Below, piece by piece: positions 24,488-32,493 of a stretch of 64,000 bases of DNA. Each line of letters opens with the position of its first letter. Positions within the stretch are counted from its first letter, which is position 1. The notes under the pieces are model-generated. The model made no database searches. It was not told where the DNA came from and worked only from the letters and a program-made list of their open reading frames with translations. The position numbers and the translations under genes were made by a program. Origin of the DNA: Sphingopyxis alaskensis RB2256 (GTDB lineage Bacteria > Pseudomonadota > Alphaproteobacteria > Sphingomonadales > Sphingomonadaceae); the NCBI RefSeq assembly GCF_000013985.1, contig NC_008048.1, positions 744,001-808,000 on the forward strand. Direction: 5' to 3'.

Positions 24488-25288
24488 TCAGACGTAGATC
24501 GCGATCGCCTGGCTGCCGCTGAGGATCGGCTGGCCCGCGCGGTTCCACAGCATCATGTCCTGCACCGACAGGCCGTGGCGCGCATAGCCGGTCTTCGCCG
24601 AGAGCAGCCACCAGCCGTCATCGGTAGCGGGCGCGGCAGTCAGCATGTTGACCGTCCAGTTCATCGAGCTGATCGGCCCGAACTGGCTGAACAGCGCCAT
24701 CGCCGCGGGGGGCAGTGCGTCGCCCATGGCGAGCAGCGCGACCGTGGGGTGGCATTGCGGTTCCTGGGCGAAGCGCACCCAGGTCAGATATTCGCCCACA
24801 TCGCTTTTCCACCCAAAGCGCGGCCCCGTCGTCGGGCGCATGTCGAAATGGCGGGTGAAGGCAGGGCGCGCATGATGTTCGGGCACCGGCGCCAGCGTTT
24901 CGGGGGCGGGGGCGTCCGGCATCGTCAGCCGGTCATGGTCGACATGGCTCGGCCGGTCGGGGGAGAAGGCGAAGACTGCCGCGGTGCCGAACCCCATGTC
25001 GCTCGACACACCGGCGTCGATGAACAGCGACGATTTCGACTGACGCAGCACGCGCGTCTCGACCGTACAATCGCCGCCGACGGGACCGACGAAGCTGATC
25101 TGCGCATAGCGCAGCGGTGCCTCGGTCGGGTGGAGCGCCATCGCGCCCGCGAGCGCGACCGCCGAGCTGATCCCGCCATAGGCGGTACGGCCCTGCATCC
25201 AGCCTTCGTCGATATGCGCCTTGGCCACGCCCTCTTCGGTGCGCAGCGTCGCGAGCAGCGCGTCGAGCGCGCCGGGAGAGGTCGTCAT
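24488..25288 (-). CDS. Acyl-CoA thioesterase-like protein (TesB/4HBT_3 type)
   Basis: A 266-residue protein resembling double-hotdog thioesterases that hydrolyse acyl-CoA. The N-terminal half has GWMQGRTAYGG and the pattern APLRYAQISFVGPV; the C-terminal half has MNWTVNML, SAKTGYARHGLSVQDMMLWNRAGQPILSG and SQAIAIYV, typical of the family end. It lies eight bases downstream of the saccharopine-dehydrogenase-like gene and is probably co-transcribed with it, consistent with lipid metabolism. The substrate chain is unknown. Confidence 0.8.
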   Translation of the reverse strand: MTTSPGALDALLATLRTEEGVAKAHIDEGWMQGRTAYGGISSAVALAGAMALHPTEAPLRYAQISFVGPVGGDCTVETRVLRQSKSSLFIDAGVSSDMGFGTAAVFAFSPDRPSHVDHDRLTMPDAPAPETLAPVPEHHARPAFTRHFDMRPTTGPRFGWKSDVGEYLTWVRFAQEPQCHPTVALLAMGDALPPAAMALFSQFGPISSMNWTVNMLTAAPATDDGWWLLSAKTGYARHGLSVQDMMLWNRAGQPILSGSQAIAIYV

Positions 25289-25295
25289 TCTGTTG

Positions 25296-26468
25296 TCATT
25301 CCTCGATCTGAAAGGTCAGTCCGGCGTTGGCAGTCAGCCGGTCGATCAGCGCCTGGCCAAGCAGCGCGCCCGGCGTCCATACGCCGCCCGCGCCCTTGTT
25401 CTCAAGCAATGCCATGCCCGTTTCGGCAAGCATCTTCGATGTCGAGCCATAGCCGGGGTCGCGGTCGCCCTGCACGCTGGCGCGCAGCGTCGTGCCGTCG
25501 GGATATTCGCCGATGAACAGGATGTCGTAAAAGCCGTTTTCGCGCTCCTCCTTGCTCGGGCCTTCGCCGGGCCGGAGCTTGGAATCGCCGAACGGATTGG
25601 CCTTGGCCATCGCTTCGGCCATCGCCTTGCCCGCGTCGCCGATCGTCGTCATCACCATCTCGTCATAGACGAGGTCGGCGCCCCATTTGTGGCCGAGCAG
25701 ATAATTGGTGCGGTGGACATTTTTGGTGTTGATCGGCGCCATGACGAAGGGCGCGGTCCAGGTGCCCGTCGCCCCGTCATATTCGGGGATCAGCCCGCTT
25801 GGCTGCGCCGGACCCTCGAAGCCGGGCGTGAGTGCAAAGGAGGATTTGAGCAGCAGCGCGAGCGACGGCTTTTTCGCGACGGCTTTCAACGTCTCGGTCA
25901 GGCTGGCGATCGTGCCGCCCGACGCGCCGCCCGCCATCTTGCGCACGCGGCCCTTGACCCGTGGCGCGGGCTTGCCGTGGCGGCGCACCGCCTCCTCCTG
26001 AAGGAACAATACGCCGAGGTCGAAGGGGATCGAGTCGAATCCGCAGCTGAAGGTGATCCGCGCGCCCGATGCCTTTGCCGCATCTTCGTGCGCGTCGATC
26101 ATCTCGCGCATCCAGCCGGGCTCGCCGCACAGGTCGGCATAGGCGGTGCCCGCGCGGACGCACGCGGCGACGAGATCGCTGCCGTATAGCTGATAGGGAC
26201 CGACGGTGGTCAGCACCACCTGCGTCCGCGCCGCCATCGCGTCGAGGCTCGCGCGATCGCTGGCGTCGGCGACGATCAGCGGCGTGTCGGCGGGCGCGCC
26301 GACCAGGTCGCGCACCTCGGCGAGTTTGACAAGGCTGCGCCCCGCCATCGCCCATTTGGGCGCATCCTTGCGGTCCTTGTAGTGGTGCGCGAGATATTCG
26401 GCGACGAGGCGGCCGGTGAATCCGGTGGCGCCATAAACGATGATGTCGAGATCGCGTGCGCTGGCCAT
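25296..26468 (-). CDS. Saccharopine-dehydrogenase-family NAD(P)-binding protein
   Basis: A 390-residue protein with an N-terminal Rossmann motif (IVYGATGFTGRLVAEYL), TVGPYQLYG, and CGEPGWMREMIDAHEDAAKASGARI-type segments that match the saccharopine-dehydrogenase-like or trans-acting enoyl reductase group, not true lysine-pathway enzymes. A later GFDSIPFDLG is diagnostic of this group. Proteins of this kind are linked to lipid or polyketide double-bond reduction in other bacteria. Co-transcription with the downstream thioesterase-like gene fits that. The exact reaction is not known. Confidence 0.82.
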   Translation of the reverse strand: MASARDLDIIVYGATGFTGRLVAEYLAHHYKDRKDAPKWAMAGRSLVKLAEVRDLVGAPADTPLIVADASDRASLDAMAARTQVVLTTVGPYQLYGSDLVAACVRAGTAYADLCGEPGWMREMIDAHEDAAKASGARITFSCGFDSIPFDLGVLFLQEEAVRRHGKPAPRVKGRVRKMAGGASGGTIASLTETLKAVAKKPSLALLLKSSFALTPGFEGPAQPSGLIPEYDGATGTWTAPFVMAPINTKNVHRTNYLLGHKWGADLVYDEMVMTTIGDAGKAMAEAMAKANPFGDSKLRPGEGPSKEERENGFYDILFIGEYPDGTTLRASVQGDRDPGYGSTSKMLAETGMALLENKGAGGVWTPGALLGQALIDRLTANAGLTFQIEE

Positions 26469-26582
26469 CGAGCCTCTCCCTTTACGTAAACGTCAAGTGG
26501 AGGCTAGCGCAGATGGAGGGCGGTGCCAAGGGGGGCGGGGGCCATGACGGAATCGGCAACCGAAAGGCGACATTTCGCTCAT

Positions 26583-26611
26583 CGTCATGCTGAAACAAGT
26601 TCAGCATGACG
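26583..26611. repeat. Intergenic palindrome, CGTCATGCTGAA family
   Basis: CGTCATGCTGAA (26583-26594) and its exact complement TTCAGCATGACG (26600-26611) flank ACAAG. It lies in the 200-base space between two minus-strand genes. It is one of several unrelated palindrome families in the window that share a CGTCAT...ATGACG border. Confidence 0.75.
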
Positions 26612-26668
26612 CACAGGCCAAGGGCAGCTCACCACCCCAAGACGGCGATCTTTCGCGGTGCAATCGCC

Positions 26669-27223
26669 CTACAGCTTCGGCAGCGTCACGCCCTTCTGCC
26701 CCATATATTTGCCCGCGCGGTCGGCGTAGCTCGTCTCGCACGGTTCATTGCCCTGAAGGAAGAGGAACTGGCAGGCGCCTTCATTGGCGTAAATCCTGGC
26801 GGGCAGGGGGGTGGTGTTCGAAAACTCCAGCGTCACATGCCCCTCCCACCCCGGTTCCAGCGGGGTGACGTTCACGATGATACCGCAACGCGCATAGGTC
26901 GATTTGCCAAGGCAGATGACGAGCACATCGCGCGGGATGCGGAAATACTCGACGGTGCGCGCGAGGGCGAAGCTGTTCGGCGGGATGATGCAGACGTCGG
27001 TTTCGCGGTCGACGAAATTCTTGGGATCGAAATCCTTGGGATCGACGATGGTGCTGTCGACATTGGTGAAAATCTTGAACTCGGGCGCGACGCGCGCGTC
27101 ATAGCCGTAGGAGGAGAGGCCATAGCTGATGCAGCCATCGCGCCGCTGCGCCTCGACAAAGGGTTCGATCATGCCCTGCGTCCGGGCGGCTTCGCGAATC
27201 CAGCGATCGGAAAGAATGGCCAT
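26669..27223 (-). CDS. dcd: dCTP deaminase
   Basis: A 184-residue trimeric enzyme converting dCTP to dUTP for thymidylate synthesis. Features are MAILSDRWI, the [11 protein letters not shown] motif, [10 protein letters not shown] (a signature near the active-site glutamate region), [10 protein letters not shown], the [28 protein letters not shown] block in segments, and a C-terminal [11 protein letters not shown]. Length is normal. It lies 39 nt downstream of cdd, so the two pyrimidine deaminase genes are probably expressed together. Confidence 0.97.
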
Positions 27224-27262
27224 GCGTGTCTCTTGTCGGGATGGGAGGTGTTGCGCAAGCGG

Positions 27263-27718
27263 TCAGTCGATCAGCCCCAGATCCTTCGGCCCGAACGCTG
27301 CGGGAAGCAGCTCGCTGAGCTTGTACGTTGCGACCGCGCTGTCGTCGCCCGAGGCGCAATGGACCAGGATGTCGGTCTGCGATCGTTCGGCGGCCTCGTT
27401 CAATATCTGGCGGCAGCGCCCGCAGGGATGGACGGGATCGCTGCCGGTCAGCGCCTCGCCGTCGGGACGGCCGCCGACAATCGCGACTTCGGCCAGTTCA
27501 CCGATCCAGCCTTCGTTCGCGATCTTCGCCACCGCGGCGGTTTCGGCGCAGAGCGTCAGCCCATAGCTCGCATTTTCGACATTGGCGCCGGTCACGACAT
27601 CGCCATTTTTGAGCAGCAGCGCGGCGCCGACATGAAAGCCCGAATAGGGCGCGTAGGCGCGGCTCGCGGCATCGCGCGCGGCGGCGATCAGCGCGTTGCG
27701 GGTCGTCGTGTCGGTCAT
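27263..27718 (-). CDS. cdd: Cytidine deaminase
   Basis: A 151-residue homotetrameric-type cytidine deaminase for pyrimidine salvage. Zinc and catalytic motifs are complete: C-A-E in TLCAETAAV and PCGRCRQIL. The substrate-loop FHVGAALL and NVENASYG are also present. The ATG overlaps the stop of the GH25-like gene by 4 nt. Confidence 0.96.
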   Translation of the reverse strand: MTDTTTRNALIAAARDAASRAYAPYSGFHVGAALLLKNGDVVTGANVENASYGLTLCAETAAVAKIANEGWIGELAEVAIVGGRPDGEALTGSDPVHPCGRCRQILNEAAERSQTDILVHCASGDDSAVATYKLSELLPAAFGPKDLGLID

Positions 27719-28470
27719 CGCATCTCTCCACCTGCGCGCAGCACGTTCCAGCCGACGGTGCCGTCGGCGCCCGACAGGCGGACATAATCATTCGCCTGCC
27801 ACATCGTCCAGGGATGCGCGCCATAATCGGGCTCGAAGAAATCGCGCCGCAGCCAGGTCGTGCGCGCGATGCCGCGTGTCACGCGGTAATCGGCCTCGAA
27901 CGCCGGCCCCGGCGCGATCAGGCTCTGCTTGCCCATATGCGTCTCGATCTGCGCGAGGAAGGTCGCGAGTTCGGACAAGAGCAGCGCGCGCGTCGGCCGG
28001 TCGGGGCAGCGGTCGTCATAATCGAGCCAGACCACGGCCGGCAGCATGTCGGCGCGGCGCGGGACGTGGCGGATGAAATTGGCGGCCTGGTCGGTCGCGA
28101 GGTGGCAGAGGCTGTAGCGGTGTATCGGGCCTGCCTGCACCCCCGCATCGCGCGCGCGCGACAGGTTGCGCGCGAACCGCGCGTCGACGCCTGCGGTGCC
28201 ATCGGTCGCGGCGATATAGGCGAAATCGGCGCCCGCGGCCTTGATCGATCCCCAATGGACCTCGCCGTTGTCGGCGTCGATCGTGACGCCCTGCACGGGA
28301 TAGATGGCGCGATCGGGCGTCCAGCGCGCCGCCCACCAGAGTGCGAGGCCCGTCGCGAGGAGGAGGAGCACCGCCGCGGCGCCGATACGGCGGAGGAAGC
28401 GCGCAGCCGCGCCGCGCCAGCCGTTGCTGCGCCCCGCTTTCTGCTCGCCCCCGATGGCCCGCAGCTTCAT
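27715..28470 (-). CDS. Membrane-anchored GH25-like protein with altered catalytic residues
   Basis: A 251-residue protein with a basic N terminus, one hydrophobic helix (about 29-47) and a GH25 (Chalaropsis-type lysozyme) fold beginning near residue 60, so it probably faces the periplasm. The usual G-[IV]-D-V-S first strand is GVTID here, so the first aspartate is a threonine, and the usual D-x-E pair is LDYDD, with aspartate replacing the catalytic glutamate. KATEG is AATDG. It may be a carbohydrate-binding or otherwise repurposed lysozyme relative. It lies 2 nt after UPF0262 and overlaps cdd, making a UPF0262-GH25-cdd-dcd unit. Confidence 0.75.
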   Translation of the reverse strand: MKLRAIGGEQKAGRSNGWRGAAARFLRRIGAAAVLLLLATGLALWWAARWTPDRAIYPVQGVTIDADNGEVHWGSIKAAGADFAYIAATDGTAGVDARFARNLSRARDAGVQAGPIHRYSLCHLATDQAANFIRHVPRRADMLPAVVWLDYDDRCPDRPTRALLLSELATFLAQIETHMGKQSLIAPGPAFEADYRVTRGIARTTWLRRDFFEPDYGAHPWTMWQANDYVRLSGADGTVGWNVLRAGGEMR

Positions 28471-28472
28471 CG

Positions 28473-28970
28473 TCAGCCCTTGATGTGGAGCACACAGATC
28501 AGCGTGAACAACCGTCGCGCGGTATCGAAATCGACCGCGATCTTGCCGTCGAGCCGGTCCATCAACATCTCCGCCGCCTCATTGTGCAGCGCGCGGCGCG
28601 CCATATCGACCGTCTCGATCTGCTGCGCGGTCGAGGTCTTGATCGCCTGATAATAGCTGTCGCAAATCGCGAAATAATCGCGGATCGGGCGGCGGAAGCG
28701 GCCGAGGCCGAGGATGACCGCCTCCAGCGGCGATCCGTCTTCGCGCGCGATTTCAAAGATCAACCGCCCGTCCTCGACTCGCAGCTTCAGGCGATAGGGT
28801 CCGGCATAGCCGTCGGGGTGACCGCGCTGCGGCACGAACCTGTTTTCTTCGATCAGGTCGAAGATCGCGACGCGCCGCTCCTGCTCGACATCGGGGTTGC
28901 GCCAGACGATTGAGCCTTCGTCGAGCTCGACCGAAATGATGCGCTGCAGGGAAGGATCGGCGTCGGACAT
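28473..28970 (-). CDS. UPF0262 family protein
   Basis: A 165-residue conserved alphaproteobacterial protein of unknown function. It shows the family pattern: [14 protein letters not shown] at the N terminus, [32 protein letters not shown], and a C-terminal [16 protein letters not shown]. No membrane segment or signal peptide is seen. It is the first gene of a tight unit with the GH25-like gene and the two deaminase genes. Confidence 0.9.
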   Translation of the reverse strand: MSDADPSLQRIISVELDEGSIVWRNPDVEQERRVAIFDLIEENRFVPQRGHPDGYAGPYRLKLRVEDGRLIFEIAREDGSPLEAVILGLGRFRRPIRDYFAICDSYYQAIKTSTAQQIETVDMARRALHNEAAEMLMDRLDGKIAVDFDTARRLFTLICVLHIKG

Positions 28971-29027
28971 GCTGACCGTGCTTCTACTTGGGCTGTGGCG
29001 AAGGGCAAGGGGGCGGCAACATCATCA

Positions 29028-29101
29028 TCATCCCGGCGAAGGCCGGGATCTCGCCGGTGCGTTCTGCAGATAGGTCGAGATCCCGGCCTTCGCCGGGATG
29101 A
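29028..29101. repeat. Paired CCCGGCGAAGGCCGGGATC palindromic repeats
   Basis: A 25-bp sequence (29028-29052, TCATCCCGGCGAAGG...) recurs as an exact reverse complement at 29077-29101, each arm itself containing a short palindrome. The same family is at 42512-42589. It fills the 250-base space before dnaB, which otherwise shows no gene. It is a REP-type element and could act as an mRNA 3'-end stabiliser. Confidence 0.85.
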
Positions 29102-29220
29102 CGATCAAAGGAGGCAAGCGATAATTGCAGCGAAATTATCCCCAGAAGCACCCCCGGCCGGGATGGATCGGAATCGCCAATCCGGTTGCGCGCAACGGGT
29201 GATCAGCGCATGATGACGCC

Positions 29221-30732
29221 ATGCCCGAACTCGCCCTTATTCCGACCCCGGCAACCGCCGGGGATGAGCGCCAATTACCACGCAATATCGAGGCCGAGGC
29301 CGCGTTTCTGGGCGCGATCCTGATCGACAATCGAGTCGTCGAGGATCTGCCCGTCCAGCTCACCCCCGACCATTTCTTCGAACCACTGCACGGCCGCATC
29401 TTTCAGCAGACGATGGCGCTGATCGAACGCAACAGCATTGCAACGCCGGTGACGCTCAAGCCCTATTTCGAGGCCGACGAGGCGATGAAGGCGGTTGGCG
29501 GCGTCGGCTATCTGGCGCAGCTGACGGGCAGCGGCGCGGGGCTGATCGGCGCGCGCGATTTCGCCAAGCAGATTTACGACCTCGCGCTGCTTCGCGAACT
29601 CGCGGGGGTCGGGCGGACGCTCGTCGAGAATGCGCTCGACACCAGCGAGCGTGTCGATCCGCAGGCGCAGATCGAGGAGGCCGAGACGGCGCTTTATCGC
29701 GTCGCGGGCGGCGAGGCCGAAATGGGGTCGGTCAAAAGCTTCAGCCAGGCGAGCCTCACCGCGCTGCAGGCGGCCGAGCGCGCGCTCAATTCGGGTGGCC
29801 ATCTGTCGGGCATCACCACCGGCATCGCGAGCATGAACGCCAAGATCGGCGGGATGCACAATTCCGACCTGATGATCCTCGCGGGGCGGCCCGGCATGGG
29901 CAAGACGTCGCTCGCGACCAACATCGCCTATAATGCCGCCGAACGCTGGCGCCGCGACGAGGAAGACGGCATTCCGCCCGAAAAGAATATGGGCGCCAAG
30001 GTCGCTTTCTTCAGCCTCGAAATGTCCGCCGACCAGCTGGCAACGCGCGTGCTCGCCGAACAGTCGGGGGTGTCGGGCGAGGCGCTGCGCATGGGCAAGA
30101 TCAGCAAGGAACAGTTCCAGCAGCTGTCGCGCGCCGCACAGACGCTCCAGACGCTGCCGCTGTATATCGACGACACGCCCGGCCTGACGATCGCGGGGCT
30201 GCGCACGCGCGCGCGGCGGCTCCAGCGGCGCCACGGCATCGGCTTCATCATCGTCGATTATCTTCAGCTGTTGCAGGGATCGTCGCGCAGCGGCGACAAC
30301 CGCGTGCAGGAAATATCAGAAATATCCCGCGGTTTGAAGACGTTGGCGAAGGAACTCAATGTCCCGGTGATGGCGCTGTCGCAGCTGAGCCGCCAGGTCG
30401 AAAGCCGCGAGGACAAGCGCCCGCAACTCTCCGACCTGCGTGAATCGGGGTCGATCGAGCAGGATGCCGACATGGTGCTCTTTGTGTTCCGCGAGGATTA
30501 TTATGTCGCGGCGCGCGAACCCAAGCGCCCGGTCGAGGGCGACGATGTGAAGATACACGCGGCGCACGAGGAATGGGCGGCCGAAATGGAGCGCGTCTTC
30601 GGCCTCGCCGAAGTCATCGTCGCCAAATCGCGTCACGGTTCGACCGGCAAGATCCGCCTGCACTTCGAGGCGAAGACGACGAAGTTCAGCGACCTCGCCG
30701 ACGACAGCATGGCGTATGAGGATTATGAGTGA
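29221..30732 (+). CDS. dnaB: Replicative DNA helicase
   Basis: A 503-residue hexameric helicase that unwinds DNA at the replication fork. The N-terminal domain has PRNIEAEAAFLGAIL and ERNSIATPVTL; the RecA-type C-terminal domain has Walker A GRPGMGKTS, AFFSLEMSADQLATR (H1a/Walker-region pattern), Walker B GFIIVDYLQLL, and the DRESGSIEQDAD-type motif SDLRESGSIEQDADMVLFV with the arginine finger KSRHGSTG. It has no intein. A palindromic repeat follows 18 nt after the stop. Confidence 0.97.
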   Translation: MPELALIPTPATAGDERQLPRNIEAEAAFLGAILIDNRVVEDLPVQLTPDHFFEPLHGRIFQQTMALIERNSIATPVTLKPYFEADEAMKAVGGVGYLAQLTGSGAGLIGARDFAKQIYDLALLRELAGVGRTLVENALDTSERVDPQAQIEEAETALYRVAGGEAEMGSVKSFSQASLTALQAAERALNSGGHLSGITTGIASMNAKIGGMHNSDLMILAGRPGMGKTSLATNIAYNAAERWRRDEEDGIPPEKNMGAKVAFFSLEMSADQLATRVLAEQSGVSGEALRMGKISKEQFQQLSRAAQTLQTLPLYIDDTPGLTIAGLRTRARRLQRRHGIGFIIVDYLQLLQGSSRSGDNRVQEISEISRGLKTLAKELNVPVMALSQLSRQVESREDKRPQLSDLRESGSIEQDADMVLFVFREDYYVAAREPKRPVEGDDVKIHAAHEEWAAEMERVFGLAEVIVAKSRHGSTGKIRLHFEAKTTKFSDLADDSMAYEDYE

Positions 30733-30750
30733 GTGACGTCTGCGTTAAAT

Positions 30751-30778
30751 CGTCATCCCAGCGAAAGCTGGGATCGCT
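30751..30778. repeat. Left 28-bp palindromic repeat flanking the GIY-YIG gene
   Basis: CGTCATCCCAGCGAAAGCTG followed by GGATCGCT. Internally CCCAGC and GCTGGG form a hairpin. The exact reverse complement is at 31143-31170 on the far side of the GIY-YIG gene. Confidence 0.85.
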
Positions 30779-30826
30779 CGCGGGATAAAATGAATGATGG
30801 CGGGCCCGGCGTTCGCCGGGGCGACT

Positions 30827-31117
30827 TCAAAGAATATTGGGTGCCAGATCATCCCAATTGGGATTGCTTGCTTCGATCAGTTCGATCTTCCACTGCCGCT
30901 TCCAGGCTTTCATTGCTTTTTCACGCGCGATCGCCTCTTCGATCGTTGGATATTCCTCGGCGAGTACGAGCATCGTTAGCCCGCATTTTCGGCAGAAAGC
31001 TGATCCTCGTCCCGTTTTGTGCTGAAAAATGCGTGCCGCAATGTCGGCGGTGACTCCAATGTAGAGTACGCCGCCACGTTTGTTGGTCATAATATAGACA
31101 TATCCGCCCCGGCCCAT
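30827..31117 (-). CDS. GIY-YIG nuclease-family protein (UPF0213 type)
   Basis: A 96-residue single-domain protein. It has the GIY-YIG pattern as YVYI...LYIGVT, the conserved arginine in AARIFQH (R30 or near), a lysine/glycine loop (HKTGRGSAF) and the catalytic glutamate region in EEAIAREKAMKAW. Stand-alone members of this family cut DNA in vitro in some cases, but their cellular role is poorly known. The start at 31117 (MGRGGYVYI) is preferred to 31135. It is bracketed by perfectly inverted copies of a 28-bp palindrome, an arrangement suggestive of a mobile or domesticated unit. Confidence 0.85.
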   Translation of the reverse strand: MGRGGYVYIMTNKRGGVLYIGVTADIAARIFQHKTGRGSAFCRKCGLTMLVLAEEYPTIEEAIAREKAMKAWKRQWKIELIEASNPNWDDLAPNIL

Positions 31118-31142
31118 GCTGACAGCGTAGCGCAAGATGGCC

Positions 31143-31170
31143 AGCGATCCCAGCTTTCGCTGGGATGACG
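31143..31170. repeat. Right 28-bp palindromic repeat flanking the GIY-YIG gene
   Basis: The exact reverse complement of 30751-30778. It lies between the GIY-YIG start and the cysH stop at 31176 and may also serve as the transcript end for cysH. Confidence 0.85.
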
Positions 31171-31175
31171 TTTAC

Positions 31176-32054
31176 TCAAAACGCCGGGTCGTTCGCCGGA
31201 TCGTCGCCCAGCGGCGTCACCGCTTCGTGGATGCCGCATTCGGTCTTGTCCCAGCCGCGCCAGCGGCCCGAGCGCGGGTCTTCGCCCGGCTTCACCTTCG
31301 ACGTGCAGGGCGAACAGCCGATCGAGGGATAGCCTTGCGCTTCCAGCGGATGGCGCGGCAGGTCGTGCTCGGCGAAATAGGCGTCGAGCATCTCGCGCGT
31401 CCAGTTGGCGAGTGGATTGAACTTCAGGCGGCCGGTGGTTCCGTCGAGTTCGAAGCGCGGCAAGCCCTGCCGCGTCGCCGACTGAAAGCCCTTGCGGCCG
31501 GTGATCGACGTGTCGAAATCGGTCAGCGCCTTTTCGAGCGGCTTTACCTTGCGGATTTCGCAGCAGCCGTCGGGATCGTACGACCAGCGAAGCTCGGTGG
31601 CGTCCTTTTTTGCCAGTTCGTCGGGATCGGGCGTCAGATTGACGATATTGAGCCCCAGCTGCGCCGCCAGTTCGTCGCGATAGGCGAGCGTTTCGGGGAA
31701 ATGCTTGCCGGTATCGAGGAAAAGCACCGGCATGTCGGGCGCAACGCGGCTGACAAGATGGAGCAGCACCGCGCTTTCGGCGCCGAAGCTCGACACGATC
31801 GCCGTCTCGCCGAGCAAACCGGCGCCGATCACACTCGCGACGACCTCGGCGGCGTCCTGGCCGCGGAAAAGGTTGTTGAGGCGGATGACGTCCGCCTGGG
31901 TGAAGCGCGGCGCGACGTCGATGCGGTCGCGCCGACGATCATTCCCAATTCCGTTCGCATCGAGCGAAGTCGAGATGCCCATCGTGGGTGCATGCCCTCT
32001 CGGTGTCTCGACTTCGCTCGACACGAACGGGATTTTAGGATCAGGTTTAGCCAT
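31176..32054 (-). CDS. cysH: Assimilatory adenylylsulfate (APS/PAPS) reductase
   Basis: A 292-residue reductase that converts activated sulfate to sulfite using thioredoxin. The paired cysteines C164-C165 and C247...C250 would hold a [4Fe-4S] cluster, a mark of APS-reducing types, and C273 in ECGIH is the catalytic cysteine. SSFGAESAVLLH is the nucleotide-binding segment. The recognisable domain begins near residue 47; residues 9-35 are encoded by a pair of palindromic repeats (31951-32030) translated in frame. The ATG overlaps the DUF934 stop by 8 nt, supporting this start. It is last in the sulfate reduction operon. Confidence 0.93.
   Translation of the reverse strand: MAKPDPKIPFVSSEVETPRGHAPTMGISTSLDANGIGNDRRRDRIDVAPRFTQADVIRLNNLFRGQDAAEVVASVIGAGLLGETAIVSSFGAESAVLLHLVSRVAPDMPVLFLDTGKHFPETLAYRDELAAQLGLNIVNLTPDPDELAKKDATELRWSYDPDGCCEIRKVKPLEKALTDFDTSITGRKGFQSATRQGLPRFELDGTTGRLKFNPLANWTREMLDAYFAEHDLPRHPLEAQGYPSIGCSPCTSKVKPGEDPRSGRWRGWDKTECGIHEAVTPLGDDPANDPAF
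31951..32030. repeat. Pair of palindromic repeats inside the 5' coding part of cysH
   Basis: Two inverted units, about 31955-31978 and 32002-32030, share the core TCGAGCGAAGTCGAGA and the border CCGTTCG. Each unit folds on itself, one through GCATC/GATGC and the other through GTGTC/GACAC, so the differing bases change in pairs. They encode residues 9-35 of CysH. Confidence 0.75.
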
Positions 32055-32493
32055 GCCTTAATTTCCATATCGGCACCGCGCCGTCGGCGGCGGTCTGATA
32101 ATGTTGGGGCCAGCGCGTCAGCGCCGCCTCGACATCGGCGGGATTGAGCGGTTTTTCGGGCGCGAAACTGTCGAAGCCGCAGCGCTTCATAAAGGCGATC
32201 TGGTCGACGAGCACGTCGCCCTGTGCGCGCAGTTCGCCGACATAGCCCGCCTCGCGCAGGATGCGCGCCGACGAATAGCCGCGGCCGTCACGAAAGGCGG
32301 GAAAGGCGATCTCGATCAGCTTCAATCGGTCGAGATAGGGGATCAGCGCGCGGGCATCCTCGTCGCTCTCAAGCCGCACTGCGGTGGCATTCGACTGCGC
32401 GAGGAAGGCGTCGAGCGTGACGCAGGGTTCCTCGCCGTCGCTGTGCCACCCTTCCGCTTGCGGAAGGGACTGATTATCGGAGCGTTCAACCAT
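32047..32493 (-). CDS. DUF934 family protein (sulfite-reductase-associated)
   Basis: A 148-residue protein of a family repeatedly found between cysI and cysH in proteobacteria, with a presumed accessory role in sulfite reduction. Typical segments are RALIPYLDRLKLIEIAFPAFRDGRGYSSARILRE (about 46-79, in segments) and ELRAQGDVLVDQIAFMKRCGFDSF. The ATG at 32493 follows GGAGG at six bases and overlaps the cysI stop. A longer in-frame reading inside cysI is rejected. Residues 9-15 are encoded by a perfect hairpin (32449-32468), another repeat absorbed into coding sequence. Confidence 0.88.
   Translation of the reverse strand: MVERSDNQSLPQAEGWHSDGEEPCVTLDAFLAQSNATAVRLESDEDARALIPYLDRLKLIEIAFPAFRDGRGYSSARILREAGYVGELRAQGDVLVDQIAFMKRCGFDSFAPEKPLNPADVEAALTRWPQHYQTAADGAVPIWKLRHG
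32449..32468. repeat. Perfect 9-bp hairpin within the DUF934 coding sequence
   Basis: CCCTTCCGC (32449-32457), a TT loop, and GCGGAAGGG (32460-32468). It falls 25 bases after the start codon, in the part of the protein upstream of the recognisable domain. It could also affect translation by folding near the start. Confidence 0.7.

Noticed and set aside
29028-29101. CRISPR-like repeats
   Set aside because: The repeats are inverted pairs, not regularly spaced direct repeats, and there are no spacers or cas genes.
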